Below, piece after piece: positions 45,581-56,335 of a DNA stretch of 64,000 bases. Under the pieces are notes generated by a model that was not told the origin of the DNA, made no database searches, and saw nothing but the letters and a program-made list of their open reading frames with translations. Location: NCBI GenBank assembly GCA_025765595.1, contig JAIVFH010000020.1:62001-126000 (forward strand). The letters run 5' to 3'. This DNA is from Obelidium mucronatum (taxonomy: Eukaryota > Chytridiomycota > Chytridiomycetes > Chytridiales > Chytriomycetaceae). The position numbers were made by a program, and so were the translations under genes. Position 1 is the stretch's first letter. Each line of letters opens with the position of its first letter.

Positions 45581-47435
45581 CTAAAGACCATAAGAAGGAG
45601 GGGTGGAGATGGTAGCGATTTTCAAGTTGGTCAAAGCATCCTCAAAGACAACTCGGCGCCCAACCGTTGAAAACGAAAAGTCGTCAATGCTAAGCAACAT
45701 CAATGCACGACCATTGATTTCCTGATCTATAGTTTTTGACCTTTTAAAAAAGTGACCGCAAGGAAACAGAAACGAAAGTACCTTTGATGTATTGGAGAAT
45801 GGTAGCATCAGCTTCATATTGGACCGCCCATTCGCAAACATCCTCAACGCTCCATTTCGTTGGGTCAGCAGGAAGTGGCAAGCGCTGTGCGTGGAGTTTG
45901 TCCTTCGGAGACCAAGAACTGGCAGTTTGATTGAGTTCATGAAACAGAGGAGGAGTCACTTCCCAGGCAGATTTTTTGATGCTAAGAAATTATGAATGGT
46001 TGGGATACCAAAAATGTAACAAAATACACATACTGAATTTTTGATGTAGTAGAATCTGGAGGTACTACAACAGATTCAACAAAAGATGATGTTTCAGCAG
46101 ATGATGGTTGTACCGTGTCTAATGCCTGTTCGCCAGCAACTAACCAAGCTTCTCTTGATTCAGGTTCTGCAGTAGAATTGTTCTCCTTCTTCTCAGCGCT
46201 GTTTTGTCTCTTCTTCCACCAAAACGCCAACGCAACCAAAATCAGAACAAACACGAGTCCACCAGAAATCGAGCCTGCCAAAACACCGGTATTGATACTT
46301 TGCGCAGTAGGATTTCCCTCAATCGTTGAGTTTATCCCCCTTGAAACATTATAGATTCTGGTTTGCGCATTACAGGTACCATCGAAACGCAAAATTTGCG
46401 TCACAACTGGAGTTCCTTGACAACCAGGAACAGTGAACGCAGAAAACACTTCAGCTTGTCCATCTAAATCCATGCTACTATTCAGAGACACGGTTCCGGG
46501 AAGCAAGTACGATGAAAGGTAGCAATATCCAAAGCAAAACGAAAAGTATGCGTTGGGCACTTGGCAAAAAGAATCGTAGTAGAAATGCTTGAGGGCATGG
46601 GGTCTTGTGGCAAAGGTTTCTTCAGTTTTGGTTGGAAGGTCATAGACAGAGGTACATGATACAGCAAAGTACTCAGTAACGCCTTGAGATGCAGCATTTT
46701 GAGCGCATGGCAATGGTTTACAGTCAGTGAGCGCCGATGCATCTAAACAAAAAATCGTCAATGTGTCTGACAATGGCCATCCAATTTGAGAAACTTACAC
46801 CACAAGACCCCTTTTGTCTTGCAATCCGATCCAGTATAGAGAGTACGAAGTTGTATACCCTTGTAATTGAGAACAGTAACATTGGATCCAGAGCTAATAC
46901 AATTGGGTGCATGGACAGATCCATATGGCTCAAATCCGGCGAATTCTGCCGAATAGTTGTGAGCAAGAGTGATTTGGCATGCTAGTTTGGGAAAAAAACG
47001 CAAAAAAGAGCATCAATCCTCACGTTGGCATTTGTTATCTGTGAATGCAATCCAGTTCATAGTTCCAGCCGCGACATCTTCAGCAACCTTGAAAGAATTG
47101 TAAAGATACCCATCCCTTCTCGTTGTTTGAAACGTTTGGATGCAGGTACCAAATGGGTAATGGCTCCCAGAAGTTGGTTCGACCGAACACGCTCCATTTG
47201 CCGACAAAGATACAACTTGAGAAAGCGATGACTTGAAGATGCCGTTTCCGTATTGCATGGGATCGCTTGTGCAAGCAGATGTGGAGTACCAGCCAGGTAA
47301 TCCAGACATGGCAACGCAGGCCTCGGCTGATTTCGAAGGAACGCAATCGGTAGCGTTTAGATGAGAGTATTCGATTCGAATTGGCGTTGCGCATTGTGCG
47401 TCCAAGTAGCTGATGGTTGCAGTGAGAGCTACCAT
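45581..47435 (-). CDS. Cys-rich single-pass membrane protein B1 with cytoplasmic SAM domain
   Basis: The start at 47435 gives MVALTATISYLDAQC, a weak signal-like leader (an upstream exon is possible). The ectodomain has many Cys, Thr and aromatic residues (CATPIRIEYSHLNATDC, CSVEPTSGSHYPFGTC, FDGTCNAQTRIYN) and N-glycosylation sites. One membrane helix follows (GVLAGSISGGLVFVLILVAL, then WWKKR). After a Ser-rich linker and two introns comes a SAM domain: KWSVEDVCEWAVQYEADA then ILQYIKDQEINGRALMLL and SIDDF. Stop at 45581-45583. SAM domains usually mediate oligomerisation or scaffold binding, so this resembles a receptor with a signalling tail. Ligand unknown. Paralogue B2 lies directly upstream. 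Confidence 0.7.
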
Positions 47436-47582
47436 TTAGCAGACGCCTTAAACGTTAAGAATTTGGCGATTAATTATTTTTCAAGCTCACATAAAAAATG
47501 AAAACTCGATTCATACTTTTTATTTTTTTTTGGCCGTAAACACGGTTTATTCTTGAGTCGTCAAAAAACCATAAGAAATTAT

Positions 47583-48962
47583 CTAAGCACTTTTTGAGTG
47601 AGTAACAACAGCAACAGGTGCATTTTGCGTCAAGTCAGGGGTATCAGCAGCAGCGACAAGCCAAGACTCTTTTAAGCCAGGTTCCATAGCCGGATTCTTC
47701 TGCTGAATCTTTTCCCCACTTCGCCTCTTCTTCCACCAAACCGCCAACGCCACCAGAACCGAAACAAACACCAAACCACCTGCAATTGAGCCAGTCAAAA
47801 CACCAACACTCGGATTGCTGCTTTTTGTAGTGGAATCAAGTCCCTCCGTTATCGAGTTTATCCCGTCGGAAAAGTTGGATATTCTGGTTTGCGCATTGCA
47901 AGTACCATCGAAACGCAAGTTTTGTGCCAAGACCGGCGGTCCTTGACAACCAGGTGAAGCAAAGGCAGAAAACACTTCTGCTTGACCATTCGAATCCATA
48001 CTGCTATTCCAAGACGCTGTTCCAGGGAATAATGACGGCGAAAGGAAGCAATATCCGAAGCGGAATGAAAAGTACGCTTTGGGAACTTGACATAGTGAAT
48101 CATAGTAAAATTTCTTCAGGGTGTGTGGTGATGTGGAAAAAGTTTCTTGTGTTATGGTTGGGAGGTCGGGTACAGAAGTGCACGATACAGAAAAGTAATC
48201 GGTTGCACCGTGAAATGCTGCGTTTTGTCCGCATGGCATTGGCTTGCAATCAATAAGTGCCGATGCATCTGAAACGCGAAATTTCGTTGATATGTTGCCC
48301 TTTTAAGAACCAGAAAAATGAACTCACACCATAAGACCCCCTTTGTCTTGCAGTCGGATCCAGTATATAGAGTCCGGAGCTGCAGACCCTTATAATTAAT
48401 AACAGTAACGTTGGAACCGGAGCTGATACAATTCGATGCATGGACAGATCCATATGGCTCAAAGCCGGCAAATTCTGAAATATGGAGTCAGCAAGAGAGA
48501 GTCTGGCAAGCAAGAAAAGGAACGCCGGAAAACGAGGAACGATCACTTACGTTGACATTTGTTGTCTGTGAAGGCCACCCAATTCATAGTCCCCGCCTCA
48601 ACATCTTCAGCAACCCTGAAAGAGTTGTAAAGATATCCATCCCTTCTCATTGTTTGAAATGTTTGGACGCAGACACCAAATGGATAATGGCTGCCAGAAG
48701 TTGGTTCCGCCGAACAAGCTCCATTCGCCGACAAAGATACGACTTGAGAAACCGATGTCTTGAATATCCCATTTCCGTATTGCTTCGGATCGCTTGTGCA
48801 AGCCGATGTGGAGTACCATCCAGGAAATCCAGACATGGCAACGCAGGCCTCGGCTGATTTCGAAGGGACGCAATCGGTAGCGTTTGGATGAGAGTATTCG
48901 ATTCGAATTGGTGTTGCGCATTGTGCGTCCAAGTAGCTGACGGTCGCAGTGAGAGTGACCAT
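47583..48962 (-). CDS. Cys-rich single-pass membrane protein B2, lacking SAM domain
   Basis: Tandem paralogue of B1. The leader MVTLTATVSYLDAQCATPIR, the Cys pattern (ACVAMSGFPGWYSTSAC, CSAEPTSGSHYPFGVC, FDGTCNAQTRISN) and the membrane helix (GVLTGSIAGGLVFVSVLVAL) align along the whole ectodomain. The cytoplasmic part stops after about 60 residues (KESWLVAAADTPDLTQ...HSKSA), so the linker and SAM domain of B1 are absent. Either B2 lost them or B1 gained them. Three to four exons with intron positions matching B1. Head to head with A2, 273 bp apart. Confidence 0.7.
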
Positions 48963-49235
48963 TCAAGCCAAAGATGGGTTAAAAAACAAAATTCCATTGC
49001 CTGTCAAACAAACGCCTCGAAAAGCCACTCCACCCGTCCTAACATTTATACTTTCTATGAGATTAGTAGTCCTTGGAGGCTGGGCGCTCGTTGAACCCTC
49101 TGATTCAGTCTCAGTACGACTGCACTGCTTCAGTAAATTCAATGTCTAACTAGATTCAGCGCGGTACCCCGCGTCTTTGTATTGTTTCTTTTTTTTGGAA
49201 TCGAAAGTGAAAGACAAGCTTATCGTTAAATAAAA

Positions 49236-50905
49236 ATGCCCAAAGCACCAAAACCAAAACGATCCCAGGCACCACCCAGGAACCCCAAAACCTGCAAAAC
49301 CTGTGGCCTCACAGACCACGTTCTCCCCACCAGCAAGAAATGCAAAAACTACAACGCCGAGACAAAAGCGACCGCCAAAAAGCTCGCAAAGAAGAAGAGC
49401 AACATGTATGATAAGGTTGCCCTGCTAGACAACCCATACTTTCAAGAGTTTACCGAATTCATTACTGAGCAAGTGCGGGTTCAGCAAAAGATGGACGCGA
49501 GGGAGCCGTGGCCGTGGACGGAAAGTGAAGATATGCCTTGCTTGGGTGTCAGATATGTACCCTGGGTATGCAATGGAACCAAGGAAGCGACATTCCGAGG
49601 GCGCGAGTCGAGCGATCCGCATTATCTATTTAATCTTTGGTTGCATGTGCTCTTGAACGATAAAGCGTCCGACGTGATGGGATACGTGGATGAATTGGAA
49701 CCGTGCTTGAACCAGTTTGAGAAATGGTCAGAGAAGAGGTATCAATGGCGGAGACTGAATGCAGCTACTATTGCAATCAAGGATCACGTTATGCCGGAGT
49801 TGTTGGAATTTAATTTTGGCGTGTCGGAGGAAACGTCATCAGATTTGTTCAAGGACTTTCCCGGCCAGAGAAAAGTTTTTGATGCCATGAAAAAGTTTAA
49901 GCAATGCGGGGATTATTTTGCGTTTTATGGATCCGTTGAGTGTATTTTTTTTTTGTTGTGGTTTCTGTGCTTGTGCCTTGTCGTGTTTTTTTTTGACCAA
50001 TTGCAACAGTGCGACACAGCCAAACTAAGTGTTTCAAAGTATGATAAGACCCTCTGTCCACCCGGCAAAAGCGCTAAACTCTTACTTGGAATGTTTGGGC
50101 TACCCAAAAACGCGAACGGCATGTCCTTCTGTCTTCGCATTGTCGGAGACCAAATCGCAAACACGCTCAACAATGGATTCCCCGGAAAGCGATTGTGGCA
50201 AGAGGAAGGAGTTGAGCGGGAAATCAAGACGGAGGTCAAATTGGAGCCAAACTTGGCGGAAGAACATGAAGGTGATGCTTCACAGGCTCCGACGCTTGAG
50301 GAATCCGATGAGCTTTTGGCTGATGAGAGTGATGAAATGGTTGATGATTCTGAGGATCGAGTTGTGTTGGAAGAGGATTTGCATGTTGAATTGAATCGCG
50401 AAAGCTCAGCTGAATGCGTCGAAGAAGACATGCCTATTATTGTAAGTTACGCTTTTTTTTTTGGATCTCGCTCAATCGGCTTACTCTGTGAAATAGAAAC
50501 TTGAGTCAACAGAACAAGTGAGTCCCCTTCTTATTGAAATACAACCCACAATTCAACAACCTCCAACCCAATTATAATTAGAATTCAGAAGTCAAGAAAG
50601 AGAACGTCAAGTATTCATACCTTTTGCCTCTATGGCCTGTTGAGATTGATGATTTGTCGTATTGGTTCCATCATGAGATTCTGAAGCCACGATGGAAACT
50701 TCAAGAAGCCGAACGTGACGTAAAAAAGGAACATGTCAAGAAGGAACCAAAAGTTAAGATGACGGAAGACTCTGAAAGTGATTCCGAGTTATCTGAAATG
50801 GAAGAAGTAGAAGCCGATGATAATTCTGATTCTAATTCAGATGATGATGACGACGAGTCCTCATCTTCTGACGAATCGGACTTTTATATTCTGATCGAGG
50901 ATTGA
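49236..50905 (+). CDS. Zinc-knuckle protein A2 (paralogue of A1)
   Basis: Start MPKAPKPKRSQAPPRNPK at 49236. It keeps the knuckle (CKTCGLTDHVLPTSKKC), the block DNPYFQEFTEFITEQVRVQQ, VCNGTKEATFRGRESSDPH and the later CPPGKSAKLLLGMFGLPK and MSFCLRIVGDQIANTLNNG. The first intron begins GTTGAG near 49935, as in A1. The central acidic stretch (about 50260-50420) is longer than in A1, and a microexon may lie near 50500. The C-terminus YLLPLWPVEIDDLSYWFHHE then an Asp/Ser-rich tail ends SDESDFYILIED as in A1. The clear protein-level divergence and complete frames suggest both copies are under constraint. Confidence 0.7.
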
Positions 50906-51230
50906 AGTCATTATTGTGTGGAGCTTGTCCGAACCCCAACAAAAAAAAACCAACTTTGAAAACCATTAGAGGTCGGCAGATATTGCGGGTTTTCAATGTT
51001 TTGGAGTGTTTTCAATCAAAACACTTGTTTTCGGTGGTTTTGGGATTTCTCGGCAGATATAGAATTTGAAAACAGCCAAAACATCGAAAACAAACTGAAA
51101 ACCATCCAAACCTCAAAACTTCTGAAAACCCGGTCCTTTTTGTGTGAGGAAAGGAAAACGTGGGTGGAGGCACGTTTTCGGATGTGTTTTCGCTAAAAAT
51201 AAAGATAAACTAAGTCTTCGCACAACAATC

Positions 51231-52574
51231 ATGGCCCACCCACCAGAGCTACTTGCCCTCATGCATACATTCCTTATGGAGTATGATGATTCTGCAACAG
51301 TCAGCTCCCGGAGACCAAATCTTCCACAGTTCTTCAGTCCCGCTGTCAACCCTTTTGCATGGCTCTCAGATCTTGGTGACAGTCCCGATGGTCCCGCAGT
51401 ACGTGGAAAAGATCTTCGCAAAGCTCATGAATGGAGAGCCTTGATCTTCAGCAGAGATGTGGACTCTGAGCACTTCAGACGAAGATTTCGGTTGACACGG
51501 GCAACATTTGATCACATCCTTTCACACATCCGCATCGACCTTGAAAAACAAGTCAGAACACCTGGAAAGCCTCGTGCACCTGCGCAGCATCAGCTTGCAA
51601 TGACTCTTGCCTATGTGGGAAATGGACAACCACTTCGAACTATTGGAGACTTATTTGGTTATGGAGAAAGAACTGTCGGAGACTCTGTTAGGAGAGTATC
51701 TGACACAATCAATGACGTGTTTCATGGGGTTATCAGTCTTCCAGATGTGGGATCGGATGAGTGGACACGTATGGCCTCAAAGTTTGCAGAGTTGGGTGGT
51801 CTTCCAAATGTTGGATTGGCGCTGGATGGGAGTTACATCAAGATTCAAGTTCCTGGCGAAGGACCGAGAGTCCCTGGGGGTCCATTTGTCAAGAAAGACT
51901 TTTGGTGTCACAAGCAGTTCTATGCGGTGCTACTTATGGCTGCTTGTGATGCCGATATGATGTTCAGATTTGTGGACGCTGGATGGCCGGGGGCTACATC
52001 AGATTCAAAAGCTTACGAGAACTCCTTGCTTGGTCTTAATGTAGACACAATCCTCCCTGAATCTATTGTTATACTTGGCGACAAGATATTCACTAATTCA
52101 GATCATCTAATAACTCCCTTCAAGAGGACTGCCAACAACCTCCGCACCAATAGATACAACAAGCGGCACTCTAAGACACGTGTTGCCATTGAAAACTGTT
52201 TTGGCCGACTCAAAACAAGGTTCAGGATACTTCGTGAATGTGTCAACGTTGAAACTCGTGCTGTGCCAGATGTTGTGATGATGTGCTGTATTTTACATAA
52301 CATCTGTCAGTCTCGGAATGATCCACTCGAAGACGAAGAAGTGGTGGAGTTTATTGAGCGAGAGAGAGCATCAGATGTCGAAAACTGGACTGCATACTTG
52401 ATTGGTCTTTCAGAAGATGATTTTGTGGAGGGCGATTTACTCGATTTGATGCTCCACCCAATCTTTGACATGGATGTGAACAGATTGAATTTGCAGTTTA
52501 TTGCAAGAGAAGGTTGTGTGATTGCAGCAAATATGCGTGTGCGGGAGGCGTTTGCAGAGTTTTTGATGAGTTAG
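51231..52574 (+). CDS. HARBI1-like DDE transposase of element 2
   Basis: Single-exon transposase of about 447 residues from ATG 51231 (MAHPPELLALMHTFLME). A helix-turn-helix region (FRLTRATFDHILSHI, RTIGDLFGYGERTVGDSVRR) precedes the DDE core: D in NVGLALDGSYIKIQ, D in VILGDKIFTN and E in RVAIENCFGRLKTRF. The second motif reads GDKIF where HARBI1 proteins usually have GDxGY. No introns, in contrast with the three-exon transposase of element 1. Confidence 0.9.
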   Translation: MAHPPELLALMHTFLMEYDDSATVSSRRPNLPQFFSPAVNPFAWLSDLGDSPDGPAVRGKDLRKAHEWRALIFSRDVDSEHFRRRFRLTRATFDHILSHIRIDLEKQVRTPGKPRAPAQHQLAMTLAYVGNGQPLRTIGDLFGYGERTVGDSVRRVSDTINDVFHGVISLPDVGSDEWTRMASKFAELGGLPNVGLALDGSYIKIQVPGEGPRVPGGPFVKKDFWCHKQFYAVLLMAACDADMMFRFVDAGWPGATSDSKAYENSLLGLNVDTILPESIVILGDKIFTNSDHLITPFKRTANNLRTNRYNKRHSKTRVAIENCFGRLKTRFRILRECVNVETRAVPDVVMMCCILHNICQSRNDPLEDEEVVEFIERERASDVENWTAYLIGLSEDDFVEGDLLDLMLHPIFDMDVNRLNLQFIAREGCVIAANMRVREAFAEFLMS

Positions 52575-52655
52575 GAAATAAAGATAATTATGTTGATTCA
52601 ATATACAGCTTCATTCAATGCAATAAACACAATATTCCAATAACGTTTTGACCCA

Positions 52656-53814
52656 CTAATCCTTCTTCAGCGATTGCAACATTGCAATGAATGTTGCACG
52701 CTTCTCTTCTGCTGCTTCCTGCCCCTCCTTTCTTGCCGCTTCAACATCAAGTCTGTGCTGACGTCTCTCCTCATCATTGGCAGTCTCGGTACGCTTTTGA
52801 ATTTCCAAAGATTCCTTATTGATGCTATTTGAGTCCTTCATAAGCAACAAGAATCTTTCTTGGTACTCGGTTATAGGCTCCACCTCCTTCATTTTCATCT
52901 TTTTGTTTTTTGGAGGTTTGGGGGTAGAAACAACAGCCTCATCATCAAGTTCCTCAAGCTCCTCAAGTCTCTTTTGTGCTGCGGACTTTCTTTTCAACTT
53001 ACTTGCCGCAGGTTCTCCACCAGGCTTCACACCAGTCTTCTCTGCACCTTTATGAGATGTAATAGTACTGCCACTTCCCACTCCATCCACTACTTCTCTT
53101 GAGTCACTTACAGCAGCTGATTGGTCTTCGTCTTCGTCATCATAGCTTCCATTGCGGAATTCACCATGTTCACGATCATATTCATTTGCAAATGTGGTCA
53201 TTGGTGTATCAGATTTGGGATCTTCCGCTATGGGGGGTGGCAGACGGTCAATGCGACCCTTGACCATACTGGTCCGAGAGGAGTAAGGACCTTTAGCAGC
53301 ACTTGAATCACCCAAGATAGCAATTATTTCATCATAAAATGGTGGGGCCGGCTTTGGAGAGGATCCAGATTCAGTTTTTCCTGCAACTGCACTGTTGTGC
53401 GACGAGACCGCTGTTTTCATGGCCCTGAACTTTGCTTTGCAGACTTCGCCTGTGAGAGCTTCATCAATATCAGCATCAATGTCGCTGCTATCATCTTCAT
53501 CCAAGATCTTGGTGATCTAAAACGCAGGTGGGTTTGGGTGGGGTGGCACTGATGACATCAATAATTCAACAAACCTTTAAAGGATATCCATTCCAGACAT
53601 CAATAGAGACAGTCTTTCCGTTGTGGACAGTTTTCCAGTCCTTTTGGACAACAGTGAGTAAGGCTCTGGTTGCATCAGTGTTCCAATTGTAGGAGGGTTT
53701 GCGCTTCTTCACTGGCGCCATCTTGGCTTTTCCTACAGGAGTAGTAGAAGCCATAACAGCCACTACTGGTGGGTGTTGATTTTTTGTATGCTTCTGTCCA
53801 GTTTTCGGCGGCAT
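52656..53814 (-). CDS. Myb/SANT-like partner protein of element 2
   Basis: Start MPPKTGQKHTKNQHPP at 53814. The first exon has a basic patch and a Trp-containing helix (YNWNTDATRALLTVVQKDWK) typical of Harbinger Myb-like proteins. An intron at about 53517-53575 follows NGYPLK. Then acidic ITKILDEDDSSDIDADIDEA, EVCKAKFRAMKTA, low-complexity Ser/Asp-rich sequence, and a C-terminal coiled coil (QERFLLLMKDSNS, RREQR-like, AEEKRATFIAMLQSLKKD). About 360 residues. Confidence 0.75.
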
Positions 53815-53986
53815 CGTTTTTTATTGTTTTAACTTGCTGTTTTCAAAACCACCAACTGCGAAAACAGCCCAAAACACCCGACGGCCTGTTTTCAAAGCAC
53901 AGTCAAAACCAAAACCTTGAAACACCGGGAATATCTGCCGACCTCTATTTGAAAACCCTGAGATACATACAGACAACACCAAAAAA

Positions 53987-54818
53987 ATGTTTTCTGGTGG
54001 CAGCCAAGACATGCCCTCCGACTATCAACCGAAATTCAGCTGTGATCGGCTGCGTCGTCGAATCAACGAGTTCCTTGCGCAGAAGACCATGACCCAGACC
54101 GAGTTTCTTCGTCAGACGCAAACCAACTCAAACAGCTTCCGCCGCTTCATGTCATACAAGGGCGCACATAAAGGAAACGGGATTGGTCTTTATGTGACTG
54201 GGAGCTGGTTCTTTGATGTAATAGGGAGAGTGTCTTTGTTTTAACTTATGATTCTACCTAACTTATTCGTAAAAACCACCTAAAAGTGCCTTGATCGTAA
54301 AATCAAGGCCGAGAAGGCAAATGCAGGCGGCGGTAGCAAGAGCAAGACGGCCAAGAGCGAAGCGGAGAGCTTATTTGCCAAAATTGCTGCTGCCCAACTT
54401 CCTGCTGATCAAGCCATCTACGACGATTGCGATGTTGTCAGACAAAAGATCTTTGAGGTTTCTTCCATTCGATATTTTTTTTTATCAACTTGCTTTGCTT
54501 TTTATATTGATGGAAAAGCGCGTTTCATTTTTTTTTTTTTCGGTCAAGTTCCTTGCGATTGATGGCGTGACCAAGACTGCATTGCTACGTGCCATGGGAA
54601 ATGTGAATGGAAACTCGCTTGCTCCTTTTCTCTCTGCTAAAGGTCCAACGGCTGGATGTAACAATTTGACTTATCGTGCAGCATACACGTTTTTCGAACG
54701 CAAGAGAATCGCTTTCGATGAGCCAAAGACCGCCAAGCGTATCAAGGCGGAGCAAGAGCATGCCGGAGGCTTTTCGACTGAAAAGGAGAGAAAGTTTGGA
54801 TGGGTTATGAATGTTTAA
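53987..54818 (+). CDS. DUF7726-like protein, two helical repeats
   Basis: Start MFSGGSQDMPSDYQPK at 53987. Two similar modules are visible: CDRLRRRINEFLAQKTMTQT then EFLRQTQTNSNSFRRFMSYKG, and CDVVRQKIFEFLAIDGVTKT then ALLRAMGNVNGNSLAPFLSAKGP. Both follow the fungal DUF7726 pattern, which resembles Cro/HTH-like helices. Between them is a Lys/Ala-rich linker (IKAEKANAGGGSKSKTAKSE). Three exons with introns near 54190-54285 and 54458-54547. Function unknown. It starts 40 bp after the end of transposon 2, which probably replaced its upstream region. Confidence 0.7.
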
Positions 54819-54902
54819 TCAATCTACTTTGCAAAGTCGTTGTAATGGAAGCGTATTGGACAAGTGATTTCGTTGGAGTGTTCTTTTTGATAAAACTTGG
54901 TG

Positions 54903-56279
54903 TCATTTCTCCTTTGCTGACGCTGCAAGAACATTGTCGACCACTTTGTGATCATCGTCATCAACAATATCCTTGCTGCCGGTAGTATCCCGCTTTTTCT
55001 CAGCATCATCCTCAAAGAGGTACGCGTCAATCTCTTCTCTTGTCAAATCAGATACCGCGAATCCTTCTTCGCATGAAAACCGCGAAAGCATTCGTGGATA
55101 ACTTCTCTTGACATCAAACTCATCCCTCGTAACTTTTTGCACAAACATTCCAAGTCGCTCCAACGCAAGTTCAGCCAATGGAAGAAAGTTGTTGAACATT
55201 TGAAAGACATGCACCATGGCGTCATACATTTCCAGCTGTATCGGACTCTCTTTGAAAACGCGACTGACAAAGACCAGATTTTCATCGCGCATTCGCTCGC
55301 ACTCGCCGATATGGATCAATAGAGGACACATGGATCGGGCTGGATCTTCTTTTGCAAACAAAGGGCTCACTAGTGGGTTCGTGAGGAATGAGTTGTCTTT
55401 GACATAATAATGGCTGCGGGTATCAGACAACATTTTCCCCCTCATTCGATCAGGTAGATAATCCCACTTTCCGTTTGACTGGTAGCTTCGAGTGCTGTGG
55501 GTGAGGTCCAGCCATGGCGAAATGAGGCCTGCGCCGCCTGGCATTTGTAATCCGAATTCAGCGCCGTGATCGCGAAGCCAGAGGAGCAGGGCAAGCGTCA
55601 AGCCGCCGCCCGCCGAATCGCCCATGATGACCACTTTCTTTGGGTTGTATTTGGTCAGGTTCAGTTCGCCCGGCGGGTTTGTCAGGAACGCGTAGGCGGA
55701 GATTGCGTCGTGCAGCGCCAGCGGAAAGACGTGTTCGGGCGCCAGACGGTAGTCGACGGACAGCACGCGGCAGTTTGCGTACTTTGCGATCTTCCACGTG
55801 ATGCCGCGGTGGGTCTTGCGCGACGCGAAGCAGTAGCCGCCGCCGTGGAAGTAGAGCACGACGGCGGAGTTTGAAAGCGGAGATGACTCAGCCGACTCGT
55901 CCCACGCGACCCACTCCGCCTTCACGACGCCCTCCGCTTCTGATTGGTCCATCGCCGGCAGCACCACGTCGGCGCGCCGCGGGATGTATTCCTTGGCGAT
56001 CGCGACGCGCAGACTCGTCGGCACGGCGCCCAGCGCCTCGACGGCGCGCAGCCGCCGGAACGACGCCGCGTCGGCGCCGGCGCTGTTGAGCGTCGCGAGC
56101 AGCGCACGCAGCCCGACCACAGACGTCGCGAGCGCCGTCGGCCACAGCGGGTGCGCCGCCGGCGCCGCTTCGTTCCGCTCCGGCAGCGGTGGCGGCGGCG
56201 GCGTGGCAGTCCGGTCCGGCGTGGCGGCCCGCTCCGGCTGCTCTCTGCTGGCCGTCCAGATGCGTCGGAGTGAAAACAT
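54903..56279 (-). CDS. Alpha/beta hydrolase, hormone-sensitive-lipase-like (copy 2, intronless)
   Basis: One 458-residue exon from MFSLRRIWTASREQPER at 56279. Motifs: HGGGYCF oxyanion hole, SVDYRLAPEHVFPLALHDA, GDSAGGG nucleophile elbow, IGECERMRDEN and DAMVHVFQMF for the Asp and His. It is clearly paralogous to the gene at 33932-35608, but reads straight through RSHYYVKDNSFLTNPLVSP where copy 1 has an intron. The N-terminal leader differs (Pro/Arg-rich). The first 700 bp are extremely GC-rich, as in copy 1. Confidence 0.87.
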   Translation of the reverse strand: MFSLRRIWTASREQPERAATPDRTATPPPPPLPERNEAAPAAHPLWPTALATSVVGLRALLATLNSAGADAASFRRLRAVEALGAVPTSLRVAIAKEYIPRRADVVLPAMDQSEAEGVVKAEWVAWDESAESSPLSNSAVVLYFHGGGYCFASRKTHRGITWKIAKYANCRVLSVDYRLAPEHVFPLALHDAISAYAFLTNPPGELNLTKYNPKKVVIMGDSAGGGLTLALLLWLRDHGAEFGLQMPGGAGLISPWLDLTHSTRSYQSNGKWDYLPDRMRGKMLSDTRSHYYVKDNSFLTNPLVSPLFAKEDPARSMCPLLIHIGECERMRDENLVFVSRVFKESPIQLEMYDAMVHVFQMFNNFLPLAELALERLGMFVQKVTRDEFDVKRSYPRMLSRFSCEEGFAVSDLTREEIDAYLFEDDAEKKRDTTGSKDIVDDDDHKVVDNVLAASAKEK

Positions 56280-56335
56280 TTCGGGAAATTAATTAAAATT
56301 AAGCGCATTCGAACCTTCAACGGCTTTATTGAAAA

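Larger units (their letters stand above)
50968..53946. mobile_element. PIF/Harbinger-type DNA transposon 2, complete
   Basis: A 2979-bp element. Terminal inverted repeats share AGAGGTCGGCAGATATT at 50968-50984 and its reverse complement at 53930-53946, then an imperfect continuation. ATT flanks both sides, a three-base duplication, though Harbinger elements more often duplicate TWA. Subterminal zones repeat GTTTTC/GAAAAC words. It carries a HARBI1 transposase on + and a Myb-like protein on -, convergent, with stops about 80 bp apart: the reverse arrangement of element 1. The TIRs and transposase differ clearly from element 1. Both genes are intact. Confidence 0.9.

Noticed and set aside
47510..47580. 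T-rich block between B1 and B2 as an insertion scar
   Set aside because: No inverted repeat or target duplication could be found; it is probably the 3' flank of B2.
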